Source: UBA7672 sp047601145
Lineage (GTDB): Bacteria > Pseudomonadota > Alphaproteobacteria > Caulobacterales > Hyphomonadaceae
Assembly: GCA_047601145.1 (NCBI GenBank)
Contig: JASGJW010000001.1
Span: 744,001 to 808,000 of the forward strand
Reading direction: 5' to 3'
Length of the DNA stretch: 64,000 nucleotides
The notes under the pieces were generated by a model that saw nothing but the letters and a program-made list of their open reading frames with translations, was not told the origin of the DNA and searched no databases. Shown here piece by piece: positions 8,643-17,730 of the stretch (positions within the stretch are counted from its first letter, which is position 1; every line of letters begins with the position of its first letter). The position numbers were made by a program, and so were the translations under genes.

Positions 8643-9200
8643 ATGCCGGACTTCGCCACAGCCATGCGCCGCATCATCACGGGCGATGACGCCAGCGGCC
8701 AGTCGCTCATCATCGTCGATGGCCCGCCCGCCTCGACGACAGGCCCGGTCGACCTCGGCGGCCTGTTCGACATCTGGCATGACGCCGCCGCCGGAGCGCT
8801 CGACCCGACCGACCATTCCGATCTCGGACCGAAGCGCCCCGTGCTGTCGCCCGACCCGGGCAATGTCCGCGTGCGCTGGTTCGTCATCAATCCGCGGCCG
8901 GACGGCGTGCCGGATGAAATCCTCAACGCGGCGGTGCGCGAGCGCTTCGCGTCCTTCGACGCTGCGCATCACATCACCGACCAGTCCAAGCACCCGGCCA
9001 TGCACCGGACGGAATCGCTCGATGTCATCTGCCTGCTGCAGGGCGAGGTGGACCTGATCCTCGACAAGGCCAGGACCCGGGTGAAGCCAGGACAGATTGT
9101 CATCCAGCGTGGAACAAGCCATGGCTGGGAAGCGATCGGCGGGCCTGCCCTGCTTCTCGCCGTTTTGATCGACCGGCCGCTTAAAGGCGGCAGCCACTGA
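8643..9200 (+). CDS. Cupin-domain protein
   Basis: About 185 residues. The C-terminal half reads as a cupin beta-barrel: MHRTESLDVICLLQGEVDLI, then PGQIVIQRGTSHGWEA. A GAGGG ribosome site is correctly spaced for the ATG at 8643; an ATG at 8634 is too close to it. Related single-cupin proteins bind a metal and small acids, but the substrate here cannot be inferred. It is divergent from the TPR gene. Confidence 0.75.
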   Translation: MPDFATAMRRIITGDDASGQSLIIVDGPPASTTGPVDLGGLFDIWHDAAAGALDPTDHSDLGPKRPVLSPDPGNVRVRWFVINPRPDGVPDEILNAAVRERFASFDAAHHITDQSKHPAMHRTESLDVICLLQGEVDLILDKARTRVKPGQIVIQRGTSHGWEAIGGPALLLAVLIDRPLKGGSH

Positions 9201-9238
9201 CCCCATCTATGCGTTCTGAGTGCAGAGGAGTTCATGTC

Positions 9239-9472
9239 ATGACCATCCGTATCGCCCTCGCCCTTCCGGTCATGGCGCTTGGCCTGGCCGCCTGCGCCAC
9301 GCCGGGCAGGCCCGAAGCGGAACTCACGCAGGAACAGGTCTGCCTCGCTCACTTCGAGAACGATCCTGTCGAACGGGACCGCTGCACGGCGGATGCTTCC
9401 GTGCGCCACGACACGCCGCCGGACGCGCTGCCGCAACAGCTGCCGCTCCGTACGGGCCAGATCAGCGATTGA
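9239..9472 (+). CDS. Small lipoprotein
   Basis: 77 residues starting at MTIRIALALPV, with an AGAGGAG ribosome site. The lipobox is GLAAC. The mature part is acidic and contains two cysteines (VCLAHF and DRCTADA), which may form a disulfide. The family is not recognised. It faces the convergent LysE-type gene. Confidence 0.65.
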   Translation: MTIRIALALPVMALGLAACATPGRPEAELTQEQVCLAHFENDPVERDRCTADASVRHDTPPDALPQQLPLRTGQISD

Positions 9473-9482
9473 TGATCATCGA

Positions 9483-10094
9483 CTAGCGCGTCGCCCAGAC
9501 GGCGAAGCTGGCTGACAGAACCATCGCGAGCGCAGCGATGCGCAAGAACCATCTTGCAAACGCCTGTGACTGGAAGCGCTTGGCCAGCGCATCCGCTCCG
9601 AGCGCGTAGACGACCAGTCCGAACATCTCGCATGCCGTGACGGTGATCATGCTGATGACCACCTGCACGACGAGATCGCGCGAGGTATCGAAATACATCG
9701 GCAGCGCGATGCCGAAATAGACCAGCGCATTCGGGTTGAGGATCTGCAGGCCGATCCCGTTCACGAACAGCTTGCGCCGCGGCGGCGGCTCGCGGCGCAG
9801 GAGGTCGACCGGCGCGCCGAACGCCATCCGCCAGGCCAGCCAGAGTATGAAGGCGATACCCGCGAACTTCAGGACAAGGAATGCCTGCGGATAGGTGTGC
9901 GCCAGCGCCGAGGCGCCGAAGGCTGCAAGCGTGATCCAGACGAGGTTCGCGGCGCAGACGCCAATGGCCGGCGCCATTGCGGGCCAGAAGCCGTAGCGGA
10001 CAGCCGACGACGTCACGAGCATCACCGCAGGGCCAGGCGTCAGCCCGCCGGCAATGAACAGCATTGTGAAGTTGAGCCAGACCCAGAATTCCAT
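9483..10094 (-). CDS. LysE/RhtB-family amino-acid exporter
   Basis: 203 residues and five to six hydrophobic segments. The N-terminal GGLTPGPAVMLV and the mid-protein QILNPNALVYFG match the LysE/RhtB/ArgO exporter family. These inner-membrane proteins export amino acids such as lysine, homoserine or threonine. The specific substrate cannot be told from sequence. It is transcribed divergently from the lipoprotein gene at 10204. Confidence 0.87.
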   Translation of the reverse strand: MEFWVWLNFTMLFIAGGLTPGPAVMLVTSSAVRYGFWPAMAPAIGVCAANLVWITLAAFGASALAHTYPQAFLVLKFAGIAFILWLAWRMAFGAPVDLLRREPPPRRKLFVNGIGLQILNPNALVYFGIALPMYFDTSRDLVVQVVISMITVTACEMFGLVVYALGADALAKRFQSQAFARWFLRIAALAMVLSASFAVWATR

Positions 10095-10203
10095 CGGCGC
10101 GGTGTATAGGGCGATTTCCGGCCGCGTGTCGCCGGGGTTGATCGGGAGCAGTTGTCCTGATCCTCCCCTGCGCTATCACAGGCCAGAACGCGGGAGATTA
10201 GCG

Positions 10204-10704
10204 ATGCGCATCAAGGCCCTGACCGCCACGGGAATTGCAGCCCTTCTGTGCGCCTGTTCGGCGGGAACGCCTGCCGCAGAGGGCGCTGCCGCGCCCGCGA
10301 CCGAGACGGCGTCCGCCACATCCGCGCCCGAGACGCCCGCGCCACCAGCAGCCGAAGCGCCTGCGATACCGCCACTGCCGGCTGACCCGCTCGCGGTCGG
10401 TTCACAGGAAGCGAAGGACGACATGTATTGCTCGGCGCTGATCTATGCCGAGAACCCGGACGTGTCCGACGCGCTCGCGCCGGTGGACGAGGCCGTGTTG
10501 CGCAAGGCGCAGACGCTGGGCTTCGTGATCGGCGAGGCGGGGATCAACAAGCTGGTGGCCGAAAAGGCCATTCACGCCACACACGCACGCGCGCTCTCCG
10601 ACGCCTATTCCGACCAGGTCGTGAAGGACATGAAGGCGAAGAAGCTGCGCATCTCGCTCGACGCCTGCAACAAGCGCGCGGCCGCCGTGCCCGTGCCAGA
10701 ATAA
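10204..10704 (+). CDS. Lipoprotein with a conserved SQxAKDDxYC domain, copy 1
   Basis: 166 residues from MRIKALTATGIA. The lipobox is LLCAC, followed by an Ala/Pro/Thr-rich linker. The globular domain contains VGSQEAKDDMYCSAL, then INKLVAEKA, and ends LRISLDACNKRAA. The next gene has the same arrangement, so the two are tandem paralogues. The paired cysteines (MYC and DAC) probably form a disulfide in the periplasm. The function is unknown. Confidence 0.7.
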   Translation: MRIKALTATGIAALLCACSAGTPAAEGAAAPATETASATSAPETPAPPAAEAPAIPPLPADPLAVGSQEAKDDMYCSALIYAENPDVSDALAPVDEAVLRKAQTLGFVIGEAGINKLVAEKAIHATHARALSDAYSDQVVKDMKAKKLRISLDACNKRAAAVPVPE

Positions 10705-10727
10705 CAACGACAGAGCCGGGGACGAAC

Positions 10728-11297
10728 GTGAAACTCACGCGAACGCAGATCGTCGGGCTTGTCGCCATCGTCGTCTTCGGCGGCGGCATGATCTTTCGCC
10801 TGACGCAGCCAAGCGAACGCGAGATCATGGAGAAGCGCCTCGCCAGCCTGCCGCGCATAGACATCCCAGCGCCGGAGTTTCCTCCGCTCGACCTCCCCGC
10901 GATCCCTTCCGTGACGCCTCCGACAATCGCACTGGATTCAACCGCGCCATCAGGCTCTTACACGCCGCCTGCGGAGAAGGATTATCTCGCCATCGGCTCG
11001 CAGGCCGCGAAGGATGATTTCTACTGCTCCGGCGTTCTCGGCGCCGAGTTCGACGTCAAGATCAAGACGGACCATCCGGACAAGGTCGCGCCGCTGCTCG
11101 ACATGCAGAAGAAACTCGACAGCGCAGGCGTCGAGAAGCTGAAGGCGGAGAAGGTTTCAGACGGCGAGGACTGGGCCTATTTCACGAGCGCCTATCGGGA
11201 CAGGACCAATGCGGACTACGCGGGGAAGACGCTGCGCATCCCGGTCGAAGCCTGCGTGGCGCGCGCAACGCCCCTGCCACCGGGGACGCTGTATTAA
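10728..11297 (+). CDS. Signal-anchored paralogue of the SQxAKDDxYC domain, copy 2
   Basis: 189 residues from GTG 10728 (VKLTRTQIVGL), 23 bases after copy 1. The N-terminus is a transmembrane anchor instead of a lipobox, followed by a Pro-rich stretch. The domain repeats the copy-1 pattern: IGSQAAKDDFYCSGV, VEKLKAEKV, LRIPVEACVARA. The same cysteine pair is kept. This is probably a duplication followed by a change of membrane attachment. Confidence 0.65.
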   Translation: MKLTRTQIVGLVAIVVFGGGMIFRLTQPSEREIMEKRLASLPRIDIPAPEFPPLDLPAIPSVTPPTIALDSTAPSGSYTPPAEKDYLAIGSQAAKDDFYCSGVLGAEFDVKIKTDHPDKVAPLLDMQKKLDSAGVEKLKAEKVSDGEDWAYFTSAYRDRTNADYAGKTLRIPVEACVARATPLPPGTLY

Positions 11298-11394
11298 CCG
11301 CCGGGCAGCGAACAATCGCCGGGTCCCCGCCTTTCCGCCACAGTCCGGGCCCGATCGCGTGGCGACCTGCCCGCAGAAAAGCTGAGGGGCGGCC

Positions 11395-12393
11395 ATGAGG
11401 AAGATCGGCAGGATCGCGCTTTACGTGCTCGGCGGCCTCGCCGCGTTTCTCGTCGCGATCATTCTCTACAACGCCTCCTGGTTCGACAGCCCGCATGGCG
11501 ATGGCCATATCAAGTTGCTGGCGCATCGCGGCGTGCACCAGACCTTCCCCAAGGCCGGCGTCGAGAACGACACCTGCACCGCCGAGCGCATCAATCCGCC
11601 GACGCACGACTTCATCGAGAACACCCTTCCCTCGATGGAAGCCGCGTTCGCCGATGGCGCCGACGTGGTCGAACTCGACGTTCACCTGACGCCCGACAAG
11701 AAGTTTGCCGTGTTGCATGACTGGACGGTCGACTGCCGCACCGAGGGCAAGGGGGTCACCGAACAGCTCGACATGGCGTATCTGAAGACGCTCGATCTCG
11801 GCTATGGCTACACCGCCGATGGCGGCAAGACGTTCCCGCTGCGCGGCAAGGGCGTTGGCATGATGCCGTCGCTGGATGAAGTGCTGGCGCGCTTTCCGGA
11901 CAAGCATTTCCTCGTCAACTTCAAGAGCAGGCGGCCGGAGGAAGGCGATGCCCTCGCCCAGCTCATCGCAGCGCATCCGGAATGGCGCAATGCGATCTTT
12001 GCCAGCTATGGCGGCGCCGAGCCGACGGATCGCAGCATCGAGCTGATCGAGGGCCTGCGCGGCTATACCGGCAAGTCGATGATGAAATGCGTCATCGACT
12101 ATGAGCTCACGGGCTGGACCGGCATCGTTCCTGGCTCATGCCGCAACACCATCGTCGTCATACCGTCGAACCTGACCTGGGCTGTCTGGGGCTGGCCGCA
12201 CAAGTTCACGCGGCGGATGGAGAAAGCCGGCTCGACCGTCATCATGCTGGGACCGACGAGTGCGGGCGAAACAGGATCCAGCGGTATCGACGCGCTCGAC
12301 CAGCTGGGCGCAATTCCCGATGGCTTCGCCGGCTATGTCTGGACCAACCGGATCGAGCTGATCGGGCCGGAGCTGAAGAAGCGCGGCCGTTAG
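11395..12393 (+). CDS. Glycerophosphodiester phosphodiesterase family protein
   Basis: 332 residues. An N-terminal transmembrane segment (about 7-25) anchors a GDPD TIM-barrel: LLAHRGVHQ (catalytic His-Arg), ENTLPSMEAAF, VVELDVHLT, then VLHDWTVD with the second His. The HRG, ENT and ExD signatures are all present, so phosphodiesterase activity on glycerophosphodiesters is likely at the membrane surface. Its last bases overlap the stop of the convergent lipoprotein gene. Confidence 0.83.
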   Translation: MRKIGRIALYVLGGLAAFLVAIILYNASWFDSPHGDGHIKLLAHRGVHQTFPKAGVENDTCTAERINPPTHDFIENTLPSMEAAFADGADVVELDVHLTPDKKFAVLHDWTVDCRTEGKGVTEQLDMAYLKTLDLGYGYTADGGKTFPLRGKGVGMMPSLDEVLARFPDKHFLVNFKSRRPEEGDALAQLIAAHPEWRNAIFASYGGAEPTDRSIELIEGLRGYTGKSMMKCVIDYELTGWTGIVPGSCRNTIVVIPSNLTWAVWGWPHKFTRRMEKAGSTVIMLGPTSAGETGSSGIDALDQLGAIPDGFAGYVWTNRIELIGPELKKRGR

Positions 12394-13310
12394 CGGCGCT
12401 GTTCCGGCGTGCGCGGATCGCAGACCAGCAGCGCCGGCGTCACGTCCGCCAGCTTCCAGAATTCATCCGGCTTGTCCCCGAAGCGCTGGCAGCGATCGGC
12501 AACGGGCCTGGTGATCTCCGGATCAGTGATCGACCCGGTCGCCTGGCTCAGGGCCGCGCCGTAACCGAAGGCATAGATCGCATCCTGCAGGATGACGCCG
12601 CCATCAGGCGCCGTCAGCTTCAGCGATAGCGTCTCGCCCGCCTTCAGTGCGTCCATCAGTTTCGGCAACGCCTCGTCGCGGAGATTGCGCGGATAGAAGA
12701 ACACAGCGGGCTTCACGGCCGCGCGCTCGCCATTGGCCGGCTCTTCCTTCGGCGGCATCGCGCCGGCTGTCTCCGACAGCAACACGCCCGCCTTGCCTGA
12801 AATCTCCAGCTTCGCCTCGTCGAGCGCCTTGTCGTTGAGTTCGACCCAGGCCGACCGGAACGCCAATCCATAGGGCTCCGGCGCCGCCCCGCCGGGCGTG
12901 CGGTATTCGATCGAGAGCGTCGAACGCTTGGCGTTGGCGCCGTTGAGGCTGTCGGGCAATTCGTCGATCGTCAGCGGCCGTCCCGCCGCACCGCCCGAAC
13001 CGCGCGCCCCGTACGCGCTGATGGTGAGCGCCGCGCCGTAGTCCTCCCCGCCCTCCTTCACCACGTCCTTCGTCTCGGCAAACCAGGCGACCGTCTCCGC
13101 CAGGCCGGACGCCTGCCCGGCGCCCTTGCCGAAATCCGTCGCCGGATCGCAGCTGGGCGAACGCAGGCAATGCTGCAGCATCAGCGGCCAGGCCTGGCCT
13201 GGGCTTGGCGCGTCGGCGACGACCGCGTCGGAGGCCGCGCGCGCCTTCCCCTCCGGCCCGCAGGCCGCGGCAAGAACCATCACGACAGGAAGAAGTCCGA
13301 TCCCACGCAT
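12390..13310 (-). CDS. Putative lipoprotein, unknown function
   Basis: 306 residues. The signal peptide ends in a lipobox (AAAC-GP). Cysteines occur in pairs (HCLRSPSCD and DRC/VCD). No enzyme motif is visible. It overlaps the GDPD gene tail-to-tail by four bases and follows the flavin monooxygenase gene on the same strand, nine bases downstream of that gene's stop, so the two may be co-transcribed. Confidence 0.65.
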   Translation of the reverse strand: MRGIGLLPVVMVLAAACGPEGKARAASDAVVADAPSPGQAWPLMLQHCLRSPSCDPATDFGKGAGQASGLAETVAWFAETKDVVKEGGEDYGAALTISAYGARGSGGAAGRPLTIDELPDSLNGANAKRSTLSIEYRTPGGAAPEPYGLAFRSAWVELNDKALDEAKLEISGKAGVLLSETAGAMPPKEEPANGERAAVKPAVFFYPRNLRDEALPKLMDALKAGETLSLKLTAPDGGVILQDAIYAFGYGAALSQATGSITDPEITRPVADRCQRFGDKPDEFWKLADVTPALLVCDPRTPEQRR

Positions 13311-13319
13311 GGAGCGATC

Positions 13320-14501
13320 CTACACCCGGATGTGGCGAACGTCGTAGGCGTAAATCCAGTCCTGCCGCGCCCGTACGACAGCGGGAAACAGCCGGTCCGC
13401 GAGTTTCATCGGCCCATAGGTGGCCGCCTGCGTCCACGCATTGGAGCGATGGAACACGCCCATGTTGGCCCGCGCGCTCGCCAGCACTTTCGACGTGCGC
13501 GGCTTGCGGAGCTTTTCGTACTTGGCGAGCGAACCTGCAGAAACACCCTCGGCCGCAAGGCATTTGGCCAGCACGACCGCATCCTCGATCGCCATCGCCG
13601 CGCCCTGCGCCTGGAAGGGCGGCATGGCGTGGCACGCATCGCCCAATAGCGTCACCCGCTCGCCCGACCAGCGCGACAGCGGTTCGCGATCATAGAGCGC
13701 CCAGACATTGCATCTTTCCGCTGCGGCGATGATGTCCTGCACCGGCGGCGCCCAGCCGCCGAAATCATCGACCAGTTCTTTCGCATCACCGGGCTGGTCC
13801 CAGCTCTCGCCACGCCAGCGGTCCTCTTCCAGCACGCCGACGAAGTTGATCAGCTCACCGCGCCGCATTCTGTATGTCACCGCATGCCGCCCCGGCCCCG
13901 CCCAGACGATGGCCGAATGCGGCAGGTCCGGCGCCACGTCGGCAGGAACCGTGAAGCGCCACGCAACGGCGCCGGTGAAACGCGCCGGAACATCACCCAG
14001 CATCTGCGTCCGCACCTGCGAGCGCAGCCCGTCCGCACCCACCAGCAGATCGGCCTCGATGATCTCGCCGGTATCGAGCCCGACCTTGATGCAGTGCGGC
14101 TCGTTCACATAGGCGGCCACGCGCGCGCCGAGCCGTATGCGTACGCCTGCGAACTCCGCCGCCCGGCGCAGGATCTCGACCAGGTCGGCGCGATGGATGT
14201 GAACGTAGTAGGCGCCGTACCGCTTGAACGCCGTCTTCCCCATCGGAATCGAGAACACGCGCTCGCCCGTCCGGCCGACGCGCATCTCGAGCGTCTCAGG
14301 CAGCGATGATACCGCCAGAACCGCCTCGACGACGCCGAGCCCGGCAAGTCCCTTGATGGCGTTGGGGCTCAACTGGATGCCCGCGCCGACTTCGGTCAGC
14401 GCCGGCGCCTGCTCAACAATCTCGACGTCGAACCCGACCTTGGTGAGCGCGATCGCCGCGCTCAGCCCTCCGATCCCTGCCCCGGCGACGACAACCTTCA
14501 T
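13320..14501 (-). CDS. FAD-dependent monooxygenase (salicylate hydroxylase-like)
   Basis: 393 residues. GAGIGGLSAAIAL near the start is the FAD Rossmann motif. LLVGADGLRSQVR is the DG motif, and TLLGDACHAMPPFQAQG is the GD motif of class A flavoprotein hydroxylases. These enzymes hydroxylate aromatic substrates using NAD(P)H and O2. Closest in style are salicylate 1-hydroxylase and 3-hydroxybenzoate 6-hydroxylase, but no aromatic-degradation neighbours are present, so the substrate is open. Confidence 0.82.
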   Translation of the reverse strand: MKVVVAGAGIGGLSAAIALTKVGFDVEIVEQAPALTEVGAGIQLSPNAIKGLAGLGVVEAVLAVSSLPETLEMRVGRTGERVFSIPMGKTAFKRYGAYYVHIHRADLVEILRRAAEFAGVRIRLGARVAAYVNEPHCIKVGLDTGEIIEADLLVGADGLRSQVRTQMLGDVPARFTGAVAWRFTVPADVAPDLPHSAIVWAGPGRHAVTYRMRRGELINFVGVLEEDRWRGESWDQPGDAKELVDDFGGWAPPVQDIIAAAERCNVWALYDREPLSRWSGERVTLLGDACHAMPPFQAQGAAMAIEDAVVLAKCLAAEGVSAGSLAKYEKLRKPRTSKVLASARANMGVFHRSNAWTQAATYGPMKLADRLFPAVVRARQDWIYAYDVRHIRV

Positions 14502-14553
14502 GGACAGGCGAAATAGACCGGAGCGACCGGCGCGTCACTGCGCCCGGTCAAAC

Positions 14554-14584
14554 GAAAAAAGGGACCGACGCCGCAAAAGCGGCG
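14554..14584 (-). terminator. Possible terminator downstream of tRNA-Gly
   Basis: A 6-bp stem CGCCGC / GCGGCG with an AAAA loop (14569-14584). On the minus strand a TTTTTT run follows at 14555-14560, with eight intervening bases. It is placed to end the leftward tRNA transcript. Confidence 0.45.
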
Positions 14585-14615
14585 CTGGAACCAATTGTCT
14601 TATGGGTGGAACCCA

Positions 14616-14690
<75 letters not shown>

Positions 14691-14730
14691 ATCCTGGGTA
14701 AAACCGAAGCCTTTCGGCTTGGGAGGGCGG

Positions 14731-14760
14731 TCTATAGGCCGAAAGGCCGCCCCGGCGCAA
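14731..14760 (-). promoter_or_regulatory. Probable promoter of tRNA-Gly
   Basis: On the minus strand TTGCGC (14755-14760) and TATAGA (14731-14736) are separated by 18 bases, about 40 bases before the mature tRNA 5' end. The spacing and -10 element fit a sigma-70 promoter. The -35 element is imperfect. Confidence 0.4.
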
Positions 14761-14774
14761 GGGGCGCCCTGCGA

Positions 14775-15536
14775 CTACCCGCCCAGCCCTGGCAGAGGCT
14801 TGGCCATCGGCTTGGGTTCCTTGAGTTTCCGCTTGGTTTGGTGGGTTTCCGAGGCGCCGCCGGAGACTTTCTCGCCCTTCATGTAGTGGCGCTGCCAGCG
14901 CTCCTTCATGGCTTCCGCCTCGCGGTTCTGGAGGCGTTTGTTGAAGTCGCCGCGGCTCTCGGCCCAGACCTTGAACTCTTCCTCGAGCTTCGGGTTGTCG
15001 GCCAGCAGGCGCAGCGTCGGCTGCACTTCCTCAAGCTTGGTGTCCTGCACCAGCGTGAGGAAACAGAACGGCTCGCCCTTCTCGAAACGGACCTTGCCCG
15101 GCCGCGTCATCTGCCAGTTCATGGTGAAGGGGAAAGGCAGCCATTCGGTCTCGACCAGGCCCTGCAGCGGATAGATGCCGTCCTTCGGCTCGTTCGGCGG
15201 GCCCATCGTCCAGACGCGCCAGCCCGGCTCGGTGCGGAACAGGTGGCCGGTGTGGAACGTCACGATCCCGCGCCGGAAATGGCTGTCGGCGACATTCTTC
15301 GCAGGCGGCCAGGGCTCATCGCCGGTGATGGTGATGTTGGCTTCCATCATGCCGCCGTCCCACTGGATGGTCAGGCCGACGGGACAGAGGATTTCCCAGC
15401 CCGTGCAGTTCGCCATGGTCAGCGGCAGGCAGCGATAGGGGTGCCGGTCGGCGAAGGCGTCCATCCAGGCGCGGCGGCCCTGCCCCGGCACGATCTGCGG
15501 CGCCCATTCGTGGATCTTGTAGCAGTCGAGCCGCAT
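14775..15536 (-). CDS. DUF6065-like protein
   Basis: 253 residues from MRLDCYKIHEWAP; an in-frame codon 19 residues upstream lacks support. The text PYRCLPLTMANCTGWEI and then IQWDGG and SHFRRGIVTFHTG suggest a cytosolic beta-rich protein. It resembles, from memory, the DUF6065 family. The C-terminus is Lys-rich (QTKRKLKEPKPMAK). It is divergent from the YbaK-type gene with only 45 bases between starts. No function is assigned. Confidence 0.6.
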   Translation of the reverse strand: MRLDCYKIHEWAPQIVPGQGRRAWMDAFADRHPYRCLPLTMANCTGWEILCPVGLTIQWDGGMMEANITITGDEPWPPAKNVADSHFRRGIVTFHTGHLFRTEPGWRVWTMGPPNEPKDGIYPLQGLVETEWLPFPFTMNWQMTRPGKVRFEKGEPFCFLTLVQDTKLEEVQPTLRLLADNPKLEEEFKVWAESRGDFNKRLQNREAEAMKERWQRHYMKGEKVSGGASETHQTKRKLKEPKPMAKPLPGLGG

Positions 15537-15581
15537 GAAATGTCCTTCCCGGGCAAGCCCCTGACATCTAGACCAGCGGCC

Positions 15582-16139
15582 ATGACAGAGCAAAGCGCCT
15601 CACGCGGACCGATGCCAGCGCCGGATGATTTCTCCCGCGAACCGGAAAAGCCCCTGTTCGCCCTGCTCGACCGGCTCGGCATCCGCACCACCACGGCGAC
15701 CCACGCCAAGGTCTTCACCGTCGCCGAGAGCCAGCTGGTGAAAGCCGAGCTGCCGGGTGGCCACACCAAGAACCTCTTCATGAAGGACAAACAAGGCCAG
15801 CTGGTGCTGATCTCGGCCCTGGGAACCAGCCAGCTGGCGCTCAACCAGGTCCACCGGCCGCTGGGCGTCCAGCGGCTGTCCTTCACCGACGCCCCGCTCC
15901 TGTGGGAGGCGCTGGGCGTCACTCCTGGCTCCGTGACCGGCTTCGCGGTGCTCAACGATACGGCAAAACGGGTGCGTTTCGTGGTGGAAGAGGCGCTGCT
16001 GGCCCACGAAACGCTCAATTTCCACCCGCTGCGCAACGACATGACCACGTCGATTTCACGGGAGGACTTCCTTGGCTTTGCTAGAGCTACGGGCCATACG
16101 GTGACCCGCATCGACTTCACGAAACTGGGCGCCAGCTAG
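15582..16139 (+). CDS. YbaK/ProX-type aminoacyl-tRNA deacylase
   Basis: 185 residues from the ATG at 15582. The conserved YbaK/aminoacyl-tRNA editing core is present: LPGGHTKNLFMKDKQG with the essential Lys, VLNDTAKRVRFVVEEAL, and FHPLRNDMTTSIS. This pattern matches the free-standing ProXp-ala/PrdX group, which hydrolyses mischarged Ala-tRNA-Pro. It probably acts in the cytosol as a translation-fidelity enzyme. The exact misacylated substrate is inferred from the family only. Confidence 0.82.
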   Translation: MTEQSASRGPMPAPDDFSREPEKPLFALLDRLGIRTTTATHAKVFTVAESQLVKAELPGGHTKNLFMKDKQGQLVLISALGTSQLALNQVHRPLGVQRLSFTDAPLLWEALGVTPGSVTGFAVLNDTAKRVRFVVEEALLAHETLNFHPLRNDMTTSISREDFLGFARATGHTVTRIDFTKLGAS

Positions 16140-16228
16140 AAACATTGCTGTTTCAGGGACCAGCGCCCATCTAGTGGTCCAACAGGGGGCCAGACGGCGG
16201 CCCGCAACGGTTTTCAGGAGCTATCCCG

Positions 16229-17173
16229 ATGGACATCATCGGCGCAGGCGCAGGCAGGCCCCCCGCTGGCGGCCCTCCCCGCAGCCCGCACGTCACCGAC
16301 GGCACGGACCAGACCTTCATGACCGACGTGATCGAGCCGTCGAAGACCGTGCCCGTCATCGTCGACTTCTGGGCCACGTGGTGCGGCCCGTGCCGCTCGC
16401 TGGGCCCGACGCTCGAGAAGGTCGTCGGCGAGAACAACGGCGCCGTGAAGATGGTGAAGATCGACGTCGACAAGAACCCTGGCGTGTTCTCGCAGATCGC
16501 CAAGATGACCGGCTCGCAGTCGATCCCGACCGTCGTCGCCTTCAAGAACGGCCAGCCGGTCGACGCCTTCATGGGCGCAATCCCGGAGAGCCAGGTCCGC
16601 GCCTTCATCAACAAGCTCAAGGAAGGCGGCGGCGCCGATGCTGGACCGACTGTCGCGGAAATGCTCGCGGCCGCCGAGGATGCATCCGACGCCGGCGACT
16701 TCCCGGCTGCGGCCGAGATCTACTCGGTCGTGCTCGAACAGGAGAAGGACAATATCGAGGCCCTCGCAGGTCTTGCGCGCTGCTATCTCAAGGCAGGCGA
16801 TGTCGACCGCGCGCGTCAGTTCGCCGAGATGATCCCGGAAGCCAACCGCAAGCATCCATCCGCCGTCGGCATCTTCGCTTCGCTCGACCTGGTGAGCCAC
16901 ACCTCGCAACCGGACGAAACGCTGGAGCTCAAGACCCGCGTCAACAACACGCCGACCGACTGGGATGCGCGTTTCGCGCTGGCTGAAGTCTATGCTGGCC
17001 AGGGCAAGCACGAGGAAGCCGCCGAGCAGCTCCTCGCCATCCTGGAGAAGAACCTCAACTGGAAGGAAGGCGCCGCGAAGGAGCAGCTGCTCAAGATCTT
17101 CGAAGCCGCTGGCCCGAAAGCCGAGGTCACGAAGGAAGGCCGCAGGCGGCTGTCGGCGCTGCTGTTCCGCTAG
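16229..17173 (+). CDS. Thioredoxin-TPR protein (YbbN/CnoX-like)
   Basis: 314 residues. The N-terminal domain is a thioredoxin with an intact WCGPC active site (IVDFWATWCGPC), cis-Pro region SIPTVVAFKNG, then several TPR-like helices. It belongs to the YbbN/CnoX group, which combines thioredoxin with TPR and acts as a redox chaperone handing proteins to GroEL. In many alphaproteobacteria it lies next to the Lon-N domain and Trm112 genes; here these follow three genes later (19560, 20231). Confidence 0.85.
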   Translation: MDIIGAGAGRPPAGGPPRSPHVTDGTDQTFMTDVIEPSKTVPVIVDFWATWCGPCRSLGPTLEKVVGENNGAVKMVKIDVDKNPGVFSQIAKMTGSQSIPTVVAFKNGQPVDAFMGAIPESQVRAFINKLKEGGGADAGPTVAEMLAAAEDASDAGDFPAAAEIYSVVLEQEKDNIEALAGLARCYLKAGDVDRARQFAEMIPEANRKHPSAVGIFASLDLVSHTSQPDETLELKTRVNNTPTDWDARFALAEVYAGQGKHEEAAEQLLAILEKNLNWKEGAAKEQLLKIFEAAGPKAEVTKEGRRRLSALLFR

Positions 17174-17730
17174 GCTTTCGACGCCTTCAGGAACTCCATC
17201 CTGATCATCGCCGGCGTCATGCCGAGCGCGGGCGGCTTGCCAGGCGCAGGCGCAACATCCGCGACGATCATTGCGGGCCGCGCAACGCCGGCCCAGCGTT
17301 CCGGCGTCAGGTCCGACAGGCGCAGGCACTGATCGGCGCCGAAGAACGCCCGGCCGATCGCGAGCCAGTCGAGTTCGCGCGTTGGCGTCGGCACGGATGC
17401 CGTGAACTCGTAGACCCTGTTGTCGACCAGCAGGATCGAGAGGTTCTTCGGCTTGGCGCCTGCGATCGTCGCAAGCGAGGTCAGGTTCATCGCAAGTGCG
17501 CCATCGCCAGCGATCGCCAGAACCTGTTCGTCTTGCCTTACCGCTGCGAGCCCCAGCGCAACAGACGTCGCAAGTCCCATCGGCCCCGACACGTAGAGGT
17601 TTCGCGCATCGTGCCCCGCAGCCTTGAGCCACCCCGACTGCGAGCCAATGTCCGACACGGCAAAGGGCCGCGCTGGATAAAGCGCCAACGCCGTTGCGAT
17701 CGCATCTTTCTGGGACGGGAGATTGCTCAT
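17170..17730 (-). CDS. TPP-dependent decarboxylase-like protein, C-terminal (beta) subunit
   Basis: 186 residues from MSNLPSQKDA. The thiamine-pyrophosphate motif begins IAGDGALAMN and ends ILLVDN (GDG-x24-N), the hallmark of the PP/TPP-binding domain. The size and the split arrangement match the beta subunits of sulfopyruvate or phosphonopyruvate decarboxylase-like enzymes. It overlaps the alpha-subunit gene by four bases (ATGA), so the two are expressed together. No sulfonate or phosphonate genes are nearby, so the substrate is unknown. Confidence 0.7.
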   Translation of the reverse strand: MSNLPSQKDAIATALALYPARPFAVSDIGSQSGWLKAAGHDARNLYVSGPMGLATSVALGLAAVRQDEQVLAIAGDGALAMNLTSLATIAGAKPKNLSILLVDNRVYEFTASVPTPTRELDWLAIGRAFFGADQCLRLSDLTPERWAGVARPAMIVADVAPAPGKPPALGMTPAMIRMEFLKASKA

